Shown in pieces: positions 31,681-39,623 of a stretch of DNA of 39,779 nucleotides (positions within the stretch are counted from its first letter, which is position 1; each line of letters opens with the position of its first letter). Under the pieces are notes generated by a model that had not been told where the DNA came from, did no database searches, and saw only the letters and a program-made list of their open reading frames with translations. This DNA is from CAIOYC01 sp964243985 (GTDB lineage: Bacteria; Pseudomonadota; Alphaproteobacteria; Caulobacterales; Caulobacteraceae), in the NCBI GenBank assembly GCA_964243985.1, contig CAXTHJ010000020.1, positions 1 through 39,779 on the forward strand, given 5' to 3'. A program made the translations under genes and the position numbers.

Positions 31681-33255
31681 ATGCCCCGCGTCCTCATCGC
31701 CGACCAGCTCTCCCCCGCCGCCGTCAAAATCTTCGCCGATCGCGGCGTGGAGGCCGACACCAAGGTCGGCCTCTCCAAAGACGAACTTCTGAAGATCATC
31801 GATCAGTACGACGGCCTCGCCGTCCGCTCCGCCACCAAGGCCGACAAGGACGTGATCGCCGCCGCCAAGCGCCTCAAAGTGATCGGCCGCGCCGGCATCG
31901 GCGTCGACAACGTCGACATACTCGCCGCCACCGCCGCCGGCATGGTGGTGATGAACACCCCCTTCGGCAATTCGATCACCACCGCCGAGCACGCCATCGC
32001 CCTGATTTTCGCCCTGGCCCGCCAGGTGCCGGAGGCCAACGTCTCCACCCAGGCCGGCAAGTGGGAGAAGAACCGCTTCATGGGGGTGGAGCTTTACGCC
32101 AAGACCCTCGGGATCATCGGCTGCGGCAACATCGGCGGCATCGTCGCCGACCGCGCCAACGGCCTGAAGATGAAGGTGATCGGCTACGACCCCTTCCTGT
32201 CGCCGGAGCGCGCCGTGGAGCTGGGGATTGAGAAGGTGGAGCTGGACGATCTTTTGGCCCGTGCCGACATCATCACCCTGCACACGCCGCTGACCGACAA
32301 GACCCGTAACGTCCTCTCCAAAGAAGCGCTGGCGAAGACCAAGCAGGGCGTCCTGATCGTCAACTGCGCGCGGGGCGGGCTCGTCGATGAGCAGGCGTTG
32401 CGGGAGGGCCTCGACAGCGGCCACATCGGCGGCGCGGGCTTCGACGTGTTCGTCTCCGAGCCGGCCAAGGAGAACGTGCTCTTCGGCGCGCCGAACTTCA
32501 TCGCCACGCCCCATCTCGGCGCCTCCACCAACGAGGCGCAGGAGAATGTGGCGTTGCAGGTGGCGGAACAGATCAGCGATTATCTGATGAACGGCGCCGT
32601 CACCAACGCCCTGAACAGCCCCTCCGTCACCGCCGACGAGGCGCCCAAGCTGAAGCCCTTCATTGCCCTGGCCGAAAAGCTCGGCGCCTTCGCCGGGCAG
32701 ATGGTGGATCAGGAGATGAAGCGGATCGAGATCGCCTACCTCGGCGAGGTCTCCAAGCTGAACCTGCGCCCCCTCACCGCCGCCGCCTTGGCCGGCGTGC
32801 TGCGCCCGGCGCTGGCGGAGATCAACATGGTCTCGGCGCCGTCCGTCGCCACGGCGCGCGGCATCACGGTCTCGGAAAACCGGCAGGAGATCTCTCCCGT
32901 CTATGATAGCCTGATGCGCATCACCATCACCACCGAGGACGGCGCCCGTGCCTTCGCCGGTGCGGTGATCGCCGGCGCGCCCCGCGTGGTGGACATCAAG
33001 GGCATGGAGCTCGACGCCCCCTTCGCCCCGGCCATGCTTTACGTGAACAACCTGGACAAGCCGGGCTTCATCGGCGCGCTCGGTGGATTGCTGGGCGAAG
33101 CGGGCGTGAACATCGCCACCTTCAACCTCGGCCGCACCGCCTCCGGCGGCGACGCCATCGCCCTGGTGGGGGTGGATCAGATCGTGGCGCCGGACGTCCT
33201 TGGTAAGATCAAGGCCTTGCCGCACGTGAAGGACGTCAAGACGCTGACGTTCTAA
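31681..33255 (+). CDS. serA: D-3-phosphoglycerate dehydrogenase
   Basis: The 524-residue enzyme oxidises 3-phosphoglycerate with NAD+, the first step of serine synthesis. The NAD site LGIIGCGNIGGIVADRA lies at about residues 144-160. Catalytic residues are Arg231 (NCARGGLVDE), Glu260 (FVSEPAKE) and His278 (TPHLGAST). After about 315 comes the extra ASB domain of long-form enzymes, then a C-terminal ACT domain (LYVNNLDKPGFIGALGGLLG) that may sense serine. AGGAAA precedes the ATG. It follows serC, and both probably answer to the leader upstream of serC unless the gap hides a promoter. Confidence 0.96.
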   Translation: MPRVLIADQLSPAAVKIFADRGVEADTKVGLSKDELLKIIDQYDGLAVRSATKADKDVIAAAKRLKVIGRAGIGVDNVDILAATAAGMVVMNTPFGNSITTAEHAIALIFALARQVPEANVSTQAGKWEKNRFMGVELYAKTLGIIGCGNIGGIVADRANGLKMKVIGYDPFLSPERAVELGIEKVELDDLLARADIITLHTPLTDKTRNVLSKEALAKTKQGVLIVNCARGGLVDEQALREGLDSGHIGGAGFDVFVSEPAKENVLFGAPNFIATPHLGASTNEAQENVALQVAEQISDYLMNGAVTNALNSPSVTADEAPKLKPFIALAEKLGAFAGQMVDQEMKRIEIAYLGEVSKLNLRPLTAAALAGVLRPALAEINMVSAPSVATARGITVSENRQEISPVYDSLMRITITTEDGARAFAGAVIAGAPRVVDIKGMELDAPFAPAMLYVNNLDKPGFIGALGGLLGEAGVNIATFNLGRTASGGDAIALVGVDQIVAPDVLGKIKALPHVKDVKTLTF

Positions 33256-33262
33256 CCAGAAT

Positions 33263-33294
33263 TGTCATCCCGAAAGCGCGAAGCGGCTATCCGG
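33263..33294. repeat. Intergenic palindromic repeat, copy 3 (left half only)
   Basis: TGTCATCCCG followed by a GC-rich arm and TATCCGG resembles the left half of the full copy at 34574-34666. No right arm follows, so it is probably a decayed or truncated copy. It begins 7 bases after the serA stop. Confidence 0.55.
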
Positions 33295-33315
33295 TGTAGC
33301 AGAAATAGGTCGCAG

Positions 33316-33573
33316 TCAGTGCGCCGGCGCCGGCGCCGGCGTGTTGTGCGCCGCCGCGATCCTGGCCGCCGCCAACTGGCGCTTCTTGACCACGGCCAAG
33401 TGGTGGCCGACGACGCAGCCGGCGGCGGCGCCGAGGAGCGCGTGGTGTCCGGCGAAGTGACCACCAACGCCGCCAACCACCGCGCCGCCGATGCAACCCG
33501 CTTCAGCTGCAGGCGCGGCGGCCATGAGCGTTCCGGCGAGCGCCAGAGCGGCGAAGAGTTTCATATTGCGCAT
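33316..33573 (-). CDS. Small secreted glycine-rich (glycine-zipper-like) protein
   Basis: The 85-residue product starts MRNMKLFAALALAGTLMAAA with a signal peptide likely cut after AEA (residues 22-24). The mature part GCIGGAVVGGVGGHFAGHHA then LLGAAAGCVVGHH has regularly spaced Gly and Ala as in glycine-zipper proteins, which can insert in or bind membranes. Two Cys and a His-rich patch stand out. The tail ends in an Ala/Pro repeat. AGGA lies about 8 bases before the ATG at 33573. It diverges from hslO and faces the end of serA. Function unknown. Confidence 0.7.
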   Translation of the reverse strand: MRNMKLFAALALAGTLMAAAPAAEAGCIGGAVVGGVGGHFAGHHALLGAAAGCVVGHHLAVVKKRQLAAARIAAAHNTPAPAPAH

Positions 33574-33656
33574 GGATGATTCCTATTGAACTGACTGAGC
33601 CATATCATCTGCGCGGTGAAACTCGCAAATTGATGTCAGCCGCCTATCTTTCGCGC

Positions 33657-34559
33657 ATGACAAATTTTCCCGCTCCTACTGACGACCTCGTCGCCGCCTT
33701 CCAGATCGAGGGCCAGCCCGCGCGCGGCCGGATCGTCCGCCTCGGCCCGGCGATCGATCAGATCCTATCCGCGCACGATTATCCGGAACCTGTGGCCGAT
33801 CTTCTGGGCGAAGCCTGCGCCCTCGCGGCCCTCGTGGGCGCCAGCCTGAAATTTGAGGGCCGCCTGATCGTGCAGGCGCAGGGCGACGGGCCGGTGAAGT
33901 ATGTGGTGGCCGATTACGACACCAGCGGGAGTCTTCGCGGCTATTGCCGGTTCGACGCTGACCGTGTGATGGCGGCCTCGCAAGGCTTCGTTCGGCCGGG
34001 CGCCAAGAGCCTCCTTGGCGAAGGCGTCTTCATCATGACCATCGACGCGGAGGGCGCCAGCGACCGCTACCAGGGTGTCGTGTCTATTGAAGGCGAGACC
34101 CTGGCGCTCTGCGCGGAGCAGTATTTCGCTCAATCCGAACAGACGCCGACCCGCGTGCGCCTAGCCGTGGGGCGGCTGCATGACGCGGAGGGGCAAAGCT
34201 GGCGCTCTGGCGGCATGATCATCCAGAACATCGCCGGCGACGAGGCGCGGGGCTCCACCGACGACGCCTGGGACCGGGCGCAGGCGCTGTTCTCCACCCT
34301 TGGCGAAGACGAGCTGATCGATCCCCTGATCGCGCCTGAGACCTTATTGTTCCGCCTGTTCCACGAGGACGGCGTGCGCCTGTTTCCGGCGAAACCCTTG
34401 AAGGCCTTCTGCCGCTGCAGCGAAGAACGCGTAGTGGGGATGCTGTCGAGCTTCCCGGCCGAAGACCGCGCCGACATGGTGGAAGACGACGGCCGCATCC
34501 ACGTCACCTGCGAATACTGCGCCAGGGTTTATGTGCTGGAGCCAGAGGCGGTGAACTAA
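33657..34559 (+). CDS. hslO: Hsp33 redox-regulated chaperone
   Basis: Hsp33 is a cytoplasmic holdase activated by oxidation. From the ATG at 33657 it has 300 residues: the N-terminal domain with DDLVAAFQIEGQPARGRIVR, LVGASLKFEGRLIVQAQGDG and a C-terminal zinc centre with Cys252 and Cys254 (FCRCSEERV) and Cys285 and Cys288 (CEYC). All four redox cysteines are present. The ATG at 33576 would add 27 residues not typical of the family. No Shine-Dalgarno is visible at 33657, so the start is uncertain. A full palindromic repeat follows the stop. Confidence 0.95.
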   Translation: MTNFPAPTDDLVAAFQIEGQPARGRIVRLGPAIDQILSAHDYPEPVADLLGEACALAALVGASLKFEGRLIVQAQGDGPVKYVVADYDTSGSLRGYCRFDADRVMAASQGFVRPGAKSLLGEGVFIMTIDAEGASDRYQGVVSIEGETLALCAEQYFAQSEQTPTRVRLAVGRLHDAEGQSWRSGGMIIQNIAGDEARGSTDDAWDRAQALFSTLGEDELIDPLIAPETLLFRLFHEDGVRLFPAKPLKAFCRCSEERVVGMLSSFPAEDRADMVEDDGRIHVTCEYCARVYVLEPEAVN

Positions 34560-34573
34560 AGCTTCCAAATCTC

Positions 34574-34666
34574 TGTCATCCCGGAAAGCTCGCAGAGCTG
34601 AACCGGGACCCAGGACGTTTGACGATCTGGGTCCCGGCGCTCCGCTCCGCTGCAGCCGGGATGACA
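34574..34666. repeat. Intergenic palindromic repeat, copy 4 (full length)
   Basis: The outer arms TGTCATCCCGG and CCGGGATGACA pair perfectly over 11 bases. Nested inside, CCGGGACCCAG (34603-34613) pairs perfectly with CTGGGTCCCGG (34627-34637). It begins 15 bases after the hslO stop, in the gap between the convergent hslO and Spy-like genes. Confidence 0.88.
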
Positions 34667-34716
34667 ACTAAGGGAACTTCAAAGGCTCCGGCGCAGCGTC
34701 GGCTTTAGCTATGAAC

Positions 34717-35292
34717 TCAAGCGCCGGGCGGCGGCGGGGGCGGGCCTTCGCCAGGGCCGCCCATCTTATCACCCATCATCGTGCCGCCGTGACCGCCCCG
34801 GCCGCCGCCCATGCCATGACCGCCGTGGCCGCCAAAGCCGCCCATGCCGCCGTGCATCCGGTGTAGGGCGTCGAACACGTGCTGCTGTTCGGGAGACAGG
34901 GCGGCGTAGAAGGTCTTCACCGCCGCGATGTGCTTTTGCATCCGCGCCATGTGCTCGGCCATCCGCGCCTGCATCATGTCGAGCTTCTGGGGCGTGGTCA
35001 TGGTCTCCATGGCTGCGCGGTCGCGCTTCATGCGCTCTTCGCGGGGCGGCGGCGTCATGGAGGCTTCGAAGGCGCTGAAGGCGGGCTCCTGATCCGGACG
35101 GATGTGGAGGACGGTTCGCAAATCCTGCATCATGGCTTCACGATGCTTCTGCATCATCTCGTGCATCCGCTCGCCGCGCATCTCATGGACGGGTGGAGAA
35201 GGCGGCGGCGGCGGGGTTTGCGCCAGAGCGGATGCGGCTAGAATACAGAAGGAAAGAGCTGCGAGTCCGCTCAACTTGAAGGTGGAGGTCAT
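34717..35292 (-). CDS. Spy/CpxP-like periplasmic protein
   Basis: The 191-residue protein has a signal peptide ending near ASALAQ (about residue 25), a Pro-rich stretch, then Met/His/Arg-rich helices (HEMMQKHREAMMQDLRTVLH, QDLRT/DQEPAF pattern) and the TTPQKLDMMQARMAEHMARM segment, which corresponds to the LTxxQ motif of Spy/CpxP chaperones. A second copy, ALSPEQQHVFDAL, follows. The C-terminus is a Gly/His/Met-rich tail ending in six prolines, which might bind metal. Spy-type proteins protect unfolded periplasmic proteins and tune envelope-stress kinases. The kinase and regulator genes lie just upstream on the same strand. Confidence 0.82.
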   Translation of the reverse strand: MTSTFKLSGLAALSFCILAASALAQTPPPPPSPPVHEMRGERMHEMMQKHREAMMQDLRTVLHIRPDQEPAFSAFEASMTPPPREERMKRDRAAMETMTTPQKLDMMQARMAEHMARMQKHIAAVKTFYAALSPEQQHVFDALHRMHGGMGGFGGHGGHGMGGGRGGHGGTMMGDKMGGPGEGPPPPPPGA

Positions 35293-35378
35293 TAGACGTT
35301 TCCGGTGTGATTTTGAGGCACAGAGCTTAAGGCGGCTCGATGTCTGTTTGATTTCTTCAGTATTGCGCTGGAGGGGTG

Positions 35379-36920
35379 TCAGGCGCTGGCTCTCGCGACG
35401 GGTAGTCGCACCACGGCGATCAAGCCTGCACCCGCCGCCGCCTTTTCCAAAGTAACGTCGCCCCCATGCGCCCGCGCGATGGAGCGGGCGATGGAGAGGC
35501 CGAGGCCGATGCCGCCGGTATCCCGGCTCCGGGACGTCTCCACCCGATAGAAGGGTTCGAACACCCGTTCCCGCTCATCGTCGGAAAGTCCCGGACCGTC
35601 ATCAGTGATCCTGACCACCGCCTCGCCGCCGTCGGTGAAGAGGTCGAGATGCGCCCGGCCGCCATACTTCACGGCATTGTCCACCAGGTTGACGAACAGG
35701 CGCTGCAGGGCGGAGGCGTCGCCTTCCACGATCACGGCGGCGCCCGCCGCCACCCCTACGTCCGCCCCTGTGGCTCCGGCGTCGTCAGCCACGACTTCGA
35801 GCAGGGAGAGGAGATCGAGCGGCCCACGTTCCTGGGAGGGCGAGCCATCGCGTACGAAGGCCAGGACGGCGGCGATCATCGCCTCCATCTGGCCGAGGTC
35901 GGTGCGGATATCGGCCGCCACCTCGGGCGAGGCTTTCTGCAGCTTGAACTGCACCCGCGTCAGGGGCGTGCGGAGATCGTGGACGATGGCCGCGATCATG
36001 GCGGTGCGGTCCTCTACATAGCGGGCAAGGCGGGCCTGCATCTCGTTGAAGGCGGCAGCGGCGAGGCCGATCTCCGCCGGTCCTCGCAAGGTGATGGGCG
36101 GCGCCCGGGGATCGCGCCCGAGCCGCTCCGCTGCACCGGCGAAGCGGCTGATCGGGGCCGTCAGGCGGCGGGCGAAGAGGTAGCCGGCGGGGGTCAGCAC
36201 CAGCAGGCAGGCCAGGAACCAAAGCAGCAAACGCCGCTCCCAGGCGTTTGGGAAGCCGCTGCTCGGCGAACGGACAGTGATCCAACCGCCCGACGGGGGT
36301 TGATAGGCGGCCTCCACGCGTCCAACCACGAAGCCGAAATGATCGCCGCCCGCGCCGGCGCCAAAGCGCCAGCCGTTCCGACCGCCGGGGCGAACCCAGG
36401 GCGGAGGATCGTCGCCAGGCTGGAAAGCGGGTGTCTTCATCGGGCCCGGCGGCGATGCGAGCGTTCCCGGCGGCCCAGGTGGACCAGGGGGCCTGTCCGC
36501 CGGCGACCGGTCATCCGGCGGACCGTCACGGCCGCGGGGCCGACCGCCATAGGGAAACGCGAAGAAGGGTCGGGCCTCGATCACCAATCGCACCCGATCA
36601 TCCGAGACGCCCAGTAGCCGCGACAGTTGCGCCTTTAATCCGATGATGTGGAAGGTCTCCCCGCCGCGCTCCACCGGCGGCGCGCCCGGCGTGGAGCGGA
36701 TCAGTTGCGGGCCGTACCGCGGCGCGGTGCGCTCGCCCTTCAGCGCGCCCGCGATTTCCTCCACCCGATAAACGGGTGGGCGCGGCGGCGGCAGCACCAA
36801 AATCACTACGAAGGTGGCGACTTGGCCGATGATCAGCACCGCCACCAGAAGGGCGATGATCTGCACGGCGAGGGGCGGTCCGAAGCGCGGCCCGGCCGGA
36901 CGCTGCGGCCGCGCCTGCAT
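35379..36920 (-). CDS. Membrane sensor histidine kinase
   Basis: From the ATG at 36920 the protein has 513 residues. TM1 is at about 17-42 (IIALLVAVLIIGQVATFVVI) and TM2 at about 231-252 (WFLACLLVLTPAGYLFARRL), enclosing a periplasmic sensor of about 190 residues with a long Pro/Gly/Arg-rich insert. HAMP follows, then the H-box IVHDLRTPLTRVQFKL with His314, the N box NLVDNAVKYGG, DDGPGLSDDE and TGGIGLGLSIARSIA. The start codon overlaps the stop of the response regulator gene (ATGA). Build and neighbours resemble Cpx-type systems. The signal is unknown; the Spy-like neighbour suggests envelope or metal stress. Confidence 0.92.
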   Translation of the reverse strand: MQARPQRPAGPRFGPPLAVQIIALLVAVLIIGQVATFVVILVLPPPRPPVYRVEEIAGALKGERTAPRYGPQLIRSTPGAPPVERGGETFHIIGLKAQLSRLLGVSDDRVRLVIEARPFFAFPYGGRPRGRDGPPDDRSPADRPPGPPGPPGTLASPPGPMKTPAFQPGDDPPPWVRPGGRNGWRFGAGAGGDHFGFVVGRVEAAYQPPSGGWITVRSPSSGFPNAWERRLLLWFLACLLVLTPAGYLFARRLTAPISRFAGAAERLGRDPRAPPITLRGPAEIGLAAAAFNEMQARLARYVEDRTAMIAAIVHDLRTPLTRVQFKLQKASPEVAADIRTDLGQMEAMIAAVLAFVRDGSPSQERGPLDLLSLLEVVADDAGATGADVGVAAGAAVIVEGDASALQRLFVNLVDNAVKYGGRAHLDLFTDGGEAVVRITDDGPGLSDDERERVFEPFYRVETSRSRDTGGIGLGLSIARSIARAHGGDVTLEKAAAGAGLIAVVRLPVARASA

Positions 36921-37663
36921 CACCGGCGAAAGACGCTCGCGTTGAACATATAGCCGGCGCCGCGGAACGTGCGGATCAGGTCCTGGCCGTCGCATTCATT
37001 GAGCTTGCGGCGGAGGCGACTGATCTGCACGTCGATGGCGCGATCGAAGATGTCGGCGTCAGACCCGCGGGCGAAATCCACCAGCTGGTCGCGGGTCAAG
37101 ACACGGTTGGGGTGTTCCAGGAAGGCGGTAAGTAGGGACAGCTCGCCGCTGGTGAGCAGCACCAGCACACCGGACGGTGCGCGGAGGCGCCGCTTCAGGA
37201 GATCGAGGCTGTAGCCGAGGAACTCGAACTCCATGCCGTCGGCGCTTCTGGCGCCCTGCCCGCCCCCTTCGCGCCGACGAAGCACCGCCCGCATCCGCGC
37301 CAGCAGTTCGCGAGGATTGCAAGGCTTGGGCACATAGTCGTCCGCGCCGAGCTCAAGGCCTAAGATGCGGTCGATCTCCTCGCCCATGGCGCTCATGATG
37401 ATCACGGCGGGACCGCCCGCGTCGGACAGGCGCCGACAGATGGATAGACCGCCCTCGCCCGGCATCATCACGTCCAGCACCACCATGTCGAACGACTGTT
37501 CGACCATGATCGCGTCCATCTCCCGCGCGTTGGCGGCGGTCTTGACCTCAAAGCCATTGCCGGAAAGGTAGTCGGCCACTTCGCGGCGCAGGCTCTCGTC
37601 GTCATCGACGATCAGCACCCGCCCTTCGGTCTGCGCCTGCCAAGCTGTCATCATAATCGCCAT
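36920..37663 (-). CDS. OmpR-family response regulator
   Basis: From the ATG at 37663 the protein has 247 residues. The receiver domain (about 15-130) has the acidic pair in LIVDDDES, Asp64 in VVLDVMMPG and Lys in YVPKPCNP. The winged-helix DNA-binding domain follows with LLTSGELSLLTAFLEHPNRV, LTRDQLVDFARGSDADIFDR and the VDVQISRLRRKL-like recognition helix ending in IRTFRGAGYMF. Alternative starts at 37672 (GTG) and 37654 are possible; a GGGG lies about 7 bases before 37663. It is first in the regulator-kinase-Spy unit and probably regulates it. Confidence 0.93.
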   Translation of the reverse strand: MAIMMTAWQAQTEGRVLIVDDDESLRREVADYLSGNGFEVKTAANAREMDAIMVEQSFDMVVLDVMMPGEGGLSICRRLSDAGGPAVIIMSAMGEEIDRILGLELGADDYVPKPCNPRELLARMRAVLRRREGGGQGARSADGMEFEFLGYSLDLLKRRLRAPSGVLVLLTSGELSLLTAFLEHPNRVLTRDQLVDFARGSDADIFDRAIDVQISRLRRKLNECDGQDLIRTFRGAGYMFNASVFRR

Positions 37664-37875
37664 GATCTGCACCCCGTTTTTCGGACGCGATCTACCGGAA
37701 CTTTGTGGGCTTGCGATGGCGGTTCCGCAATCCTGCGCCGGGCAGCTTTGCTGGAAACGAGCTTTGGCCCCAAAGTGGCCTCAATCAAGCCTGTTTGCGT
37801 CAAGTCTGTCGATCGGCAGCCATGGTAAAACCGGGCCCTGCTAGAACTGTCGGATCGACTGATTCGGAGTTTCGC

Positions 37876-38634
37876 TTGGCCGTCCAGACCCATCTCTTCG
37901 TCGCTACCCCCTGCTACGGTGGCCTGGTGACCCAGCGCTATATGCAGTCGATCTGTGGGTTGATGGAGTACGGCAACCGCAAGGGGCTGGCGGTGTCGGT
38001 GGAGCTTCTAGGCTACGATTCCCTCATCACCCGGGGGCGCAACACCCTGATGACCACCTTCCTGGACGCGCCCACCGCCACCCACTTGATGTTCATCGAC
38101 GCCGACATCGGCTTCACGCCGGATCAGGTGGACCGGATGCTGACCTTCGACGCTCCGGTGACGGCGGGCGCCTATCCGCTGAAGATCCTGCATTACGACC
38201 AGGCGGCGATGGAGCGGGCGCAAGCGGGCGAGGCGCTAGAGACGGCGCAGCTGCGCTATGTGGGCGCGCCCTGCCAAGGGGCGGAGCGGCGGGAGCAGAA
38301 CGGCTTCGTCACCGCCGACTTTGCCGGCACGGGCTTTATGTTGATCCAAAGGGGCGTGTTCGAGAAGATGATGGCGGCCTATCCCGAGACCCGCTTCACC
38401 GCCTCCCACAACCGCGCGACGCCCAACCCCAGCCCCAACCAGTACGCCCTGTTCGACTGCATCATCGAAAAGGAAACGGGGCATTATCTCTCGGAGGATT
38501 ACACCTTCTGCAAACGCTGGCGCGCCGTCGGCGGCGAGGTTTGGCTGGATACGACGAGCAAGCTCATGCACATCGGCCCCCACGAATTCGTCGGCGACGC
38601 CAGCGTGCGGGTGCAGAATTCGGCGCTGATCTGA
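37876..38634 (+). CDS. GT-A type glycosyltransferase-like protein
   Basis: The protein reads THLFVATPCYGGLVTQRYMQ, then SLITRGRNTLMTTFLDAP, HLMFIDADIGFTPDQVDRML (a DxD-type metal and nucleotide-sugar motif) and DYTFCKRWRAVGGEVWLDTT near the end. This matches a group of bacterial glycosyltransferase-like proteins with a GT-A core; donor and acceptor are unknown. The start is uncertain. TTG at 37876 has GGAG six bases upstream and begins just before the conserved region, giving 252 residues. ATG at 37822 would give 270 residues but has no ribosome site. It diverges from the response regulator across about 210 bases with no other visible feature. Confidence 0.78.
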   Translation: MAVQTHLFVATPCYGGLVTQRYMQSICGLMEYGNRKGLAVSVELLGYDSLITRGRNTLMTTFLDAPTATHLMFIDADIGFTPDQVDRMLTFDAPVTAGAYPLKILHYDQAAMERAQAGEALETAQLRYVGAPCQGAERREQNGFVTADFAGTGFMLIQRGVFEKMMAAYPETRFTASHNRATPNPSPNQYALFDCIIEKETGHYLSEDYTFCKRWRAVGGEVWLDTTSKLMHIGPHEFVGDASVRVQNSALI

Positions 38635-38724
38635 TGCTCCGGCGAACGGAACTATTAGTAGGGCGCAAGCCCAAAGGCTTCGCCCTTTAACCATCGTTCG
38701 CTTGGGTCAGGCTAAGGGAGCCGC

Positions 38725-39219
38725 TTAGCTCGGCTTGGCGCCGCTCATCGCGGGTACGGCGGAGGCCATACCCGCCGCGCCGGCAAGTAGGCCGCTCAAG
38801 GGGCTGGCCGGGGCGCCCGCGGCCGGCGCCGCGCCTCCGGAAGACGGGGCTGTCGGCGAGCGCGTGGAGACCGAGCAATAAGGCGCGCAGGCCATGTCCG
38901 TGCGATCGGAGCCGCGGTAGACGGAAGCGCGGCCGCCGCCCGTCGCCGCCACGATCACGTCGCCCGAATAGATGGTGCGCCCGGCGTGATCTAGGACCAC
39001 CACGTCCGTCTCGCCATAGCCGCGTCCAGAGACGAACAGGGTGTGGGAATCCACTACCGTCACGTCCGCCACCGCCGGGTTGCCCACCACCACCGAGGCG
39101 GCTTGGCCTTGTACGCCGAGACGCATGGAGTGGTCGATGGGCACCACCAGGCTTTGCGCCAAGGCGGGCGCCGCGGCGGCCAGCGAGAGGGTGAAGGCGA
39201 CGGTTAAGATCGCGCGCAT
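38725..39219 (-). CDS. Stand-alone pilus-assembly N-domain protein (CpaC/RcpA N-terminal type)
   Basis: From the ATG at 39219 the protein has 164 residues: a signal peptide ending near PALAQ (residue 22), then VVPIDHSMRLGVQGQAASVV, VGNPAVADVTVVDSHTLFVS and GRGYGETDVVVLDHAGR. This is the small domain found at the N-terminus of Tad/type II secretins (CpaC, RcpA). The secretin domain is missing; instead the protein ends in an Ala/Pro/Gly/Ser-rich tail with two Cys near the middle. No other pilus gene is present. It may modulate a pilus or secretion system encoded elsewhere, or be an independent periplasmic protein. Confidence 0.82.
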   Translation of the reverse strand: MRAILTVAFTLSLAAAAPALAQSLVVPIDHSMRLGVQGQAASVVVGNPAVADVTVVDSHTLFVSGRGYGETDVVVLDHAGRTIYSGDVIVAATGGGRASVYRGSDRTDMACAPYCSVSTRSPTAPSSGGAAPAAGAPASPLSGLLAGAAGMASAVPAMSGAKPS

Positions 39220-39356
39220 CGCAAAAGTCCTTGGTGCGAAAGCCGGCGAGGCCAGCCAATCGACGCCAGGATGCTGGCGATAGGTCAACAAACCCTCAAA
39301 ATCGGCGCGCGGATCCTAAACCTTCCGCGAACGCCGGGCGCGCTGAGGCGGCCGCG

Positions 39357-39623
39357 TTACTTCAGGTGCTTTGCCAGGTGCTTGTTCATTTCAAACATGG
39401 TGACCTTGGGCAGGCCGTCGAACACCGGCTTCAGCTTGTCGTCGGCGACGATCTCGCGCTTGTTTTCCGGGTTCTGCAGGTTGTGCTTCTTGATGTAGTC
39501 CCAGATCTTCTTCACCGCTTCGCCGCGGGACACTTGGCCTGTACCGATCACGCCGGCAAGTTCCTTGGACGGGGTGAGGGGCTTTTGGAGGCCGCTGACC
39601 TTGGCTGCTGCTTTCTCGACCAT
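39357..39623 (-). CDS. SWIB/MDM2-domain protein
   Basis: The 88-residue protein is almost entirely a SWIB domain: LQKPLTPSKELAGVIGTGQV, SRGEAVKKIWDYIKKHNLQN, and NKREIVADDKLKPVF followed by MFEMNKHLAKHLK. In eukaryotes the SWIB domain is part of chromatin-remodelling complexes. Small bacterial versions occur in Chlamydia and many alphaproteobacteria and may act on DNA or chromosome structure, but their role is not settled. Eleven or more Lys make it basic. AAGG lies 8-9 bases before the ATG. The last 156 bases of the window show nothing further that I can support. Confidence 0.92.
   Translation of the reverse strand: MVEKAAAKVSGLQKPLTPSKELAGVIGTGQVSRGEAVKKIWDYIKKHNLQNPENKREIVADDKLKPVFDGLPKVTMFEMNKHLAKHLK

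Noticed and set aside
31597..33225. Long minus-strand frame opposite serA, crossing the N run
   Set aside because: It includes the assembly gap and is the antisense shadow of serA; it is His/Gly/Ala-rich without motifs.
33586..33656. Heat-shock (sigma-32) promoter in front of hslO
   Set aside because: A CCTATCTTTCG stretch resembles the -10, but no CTTG-type -35 lies at the right distance.
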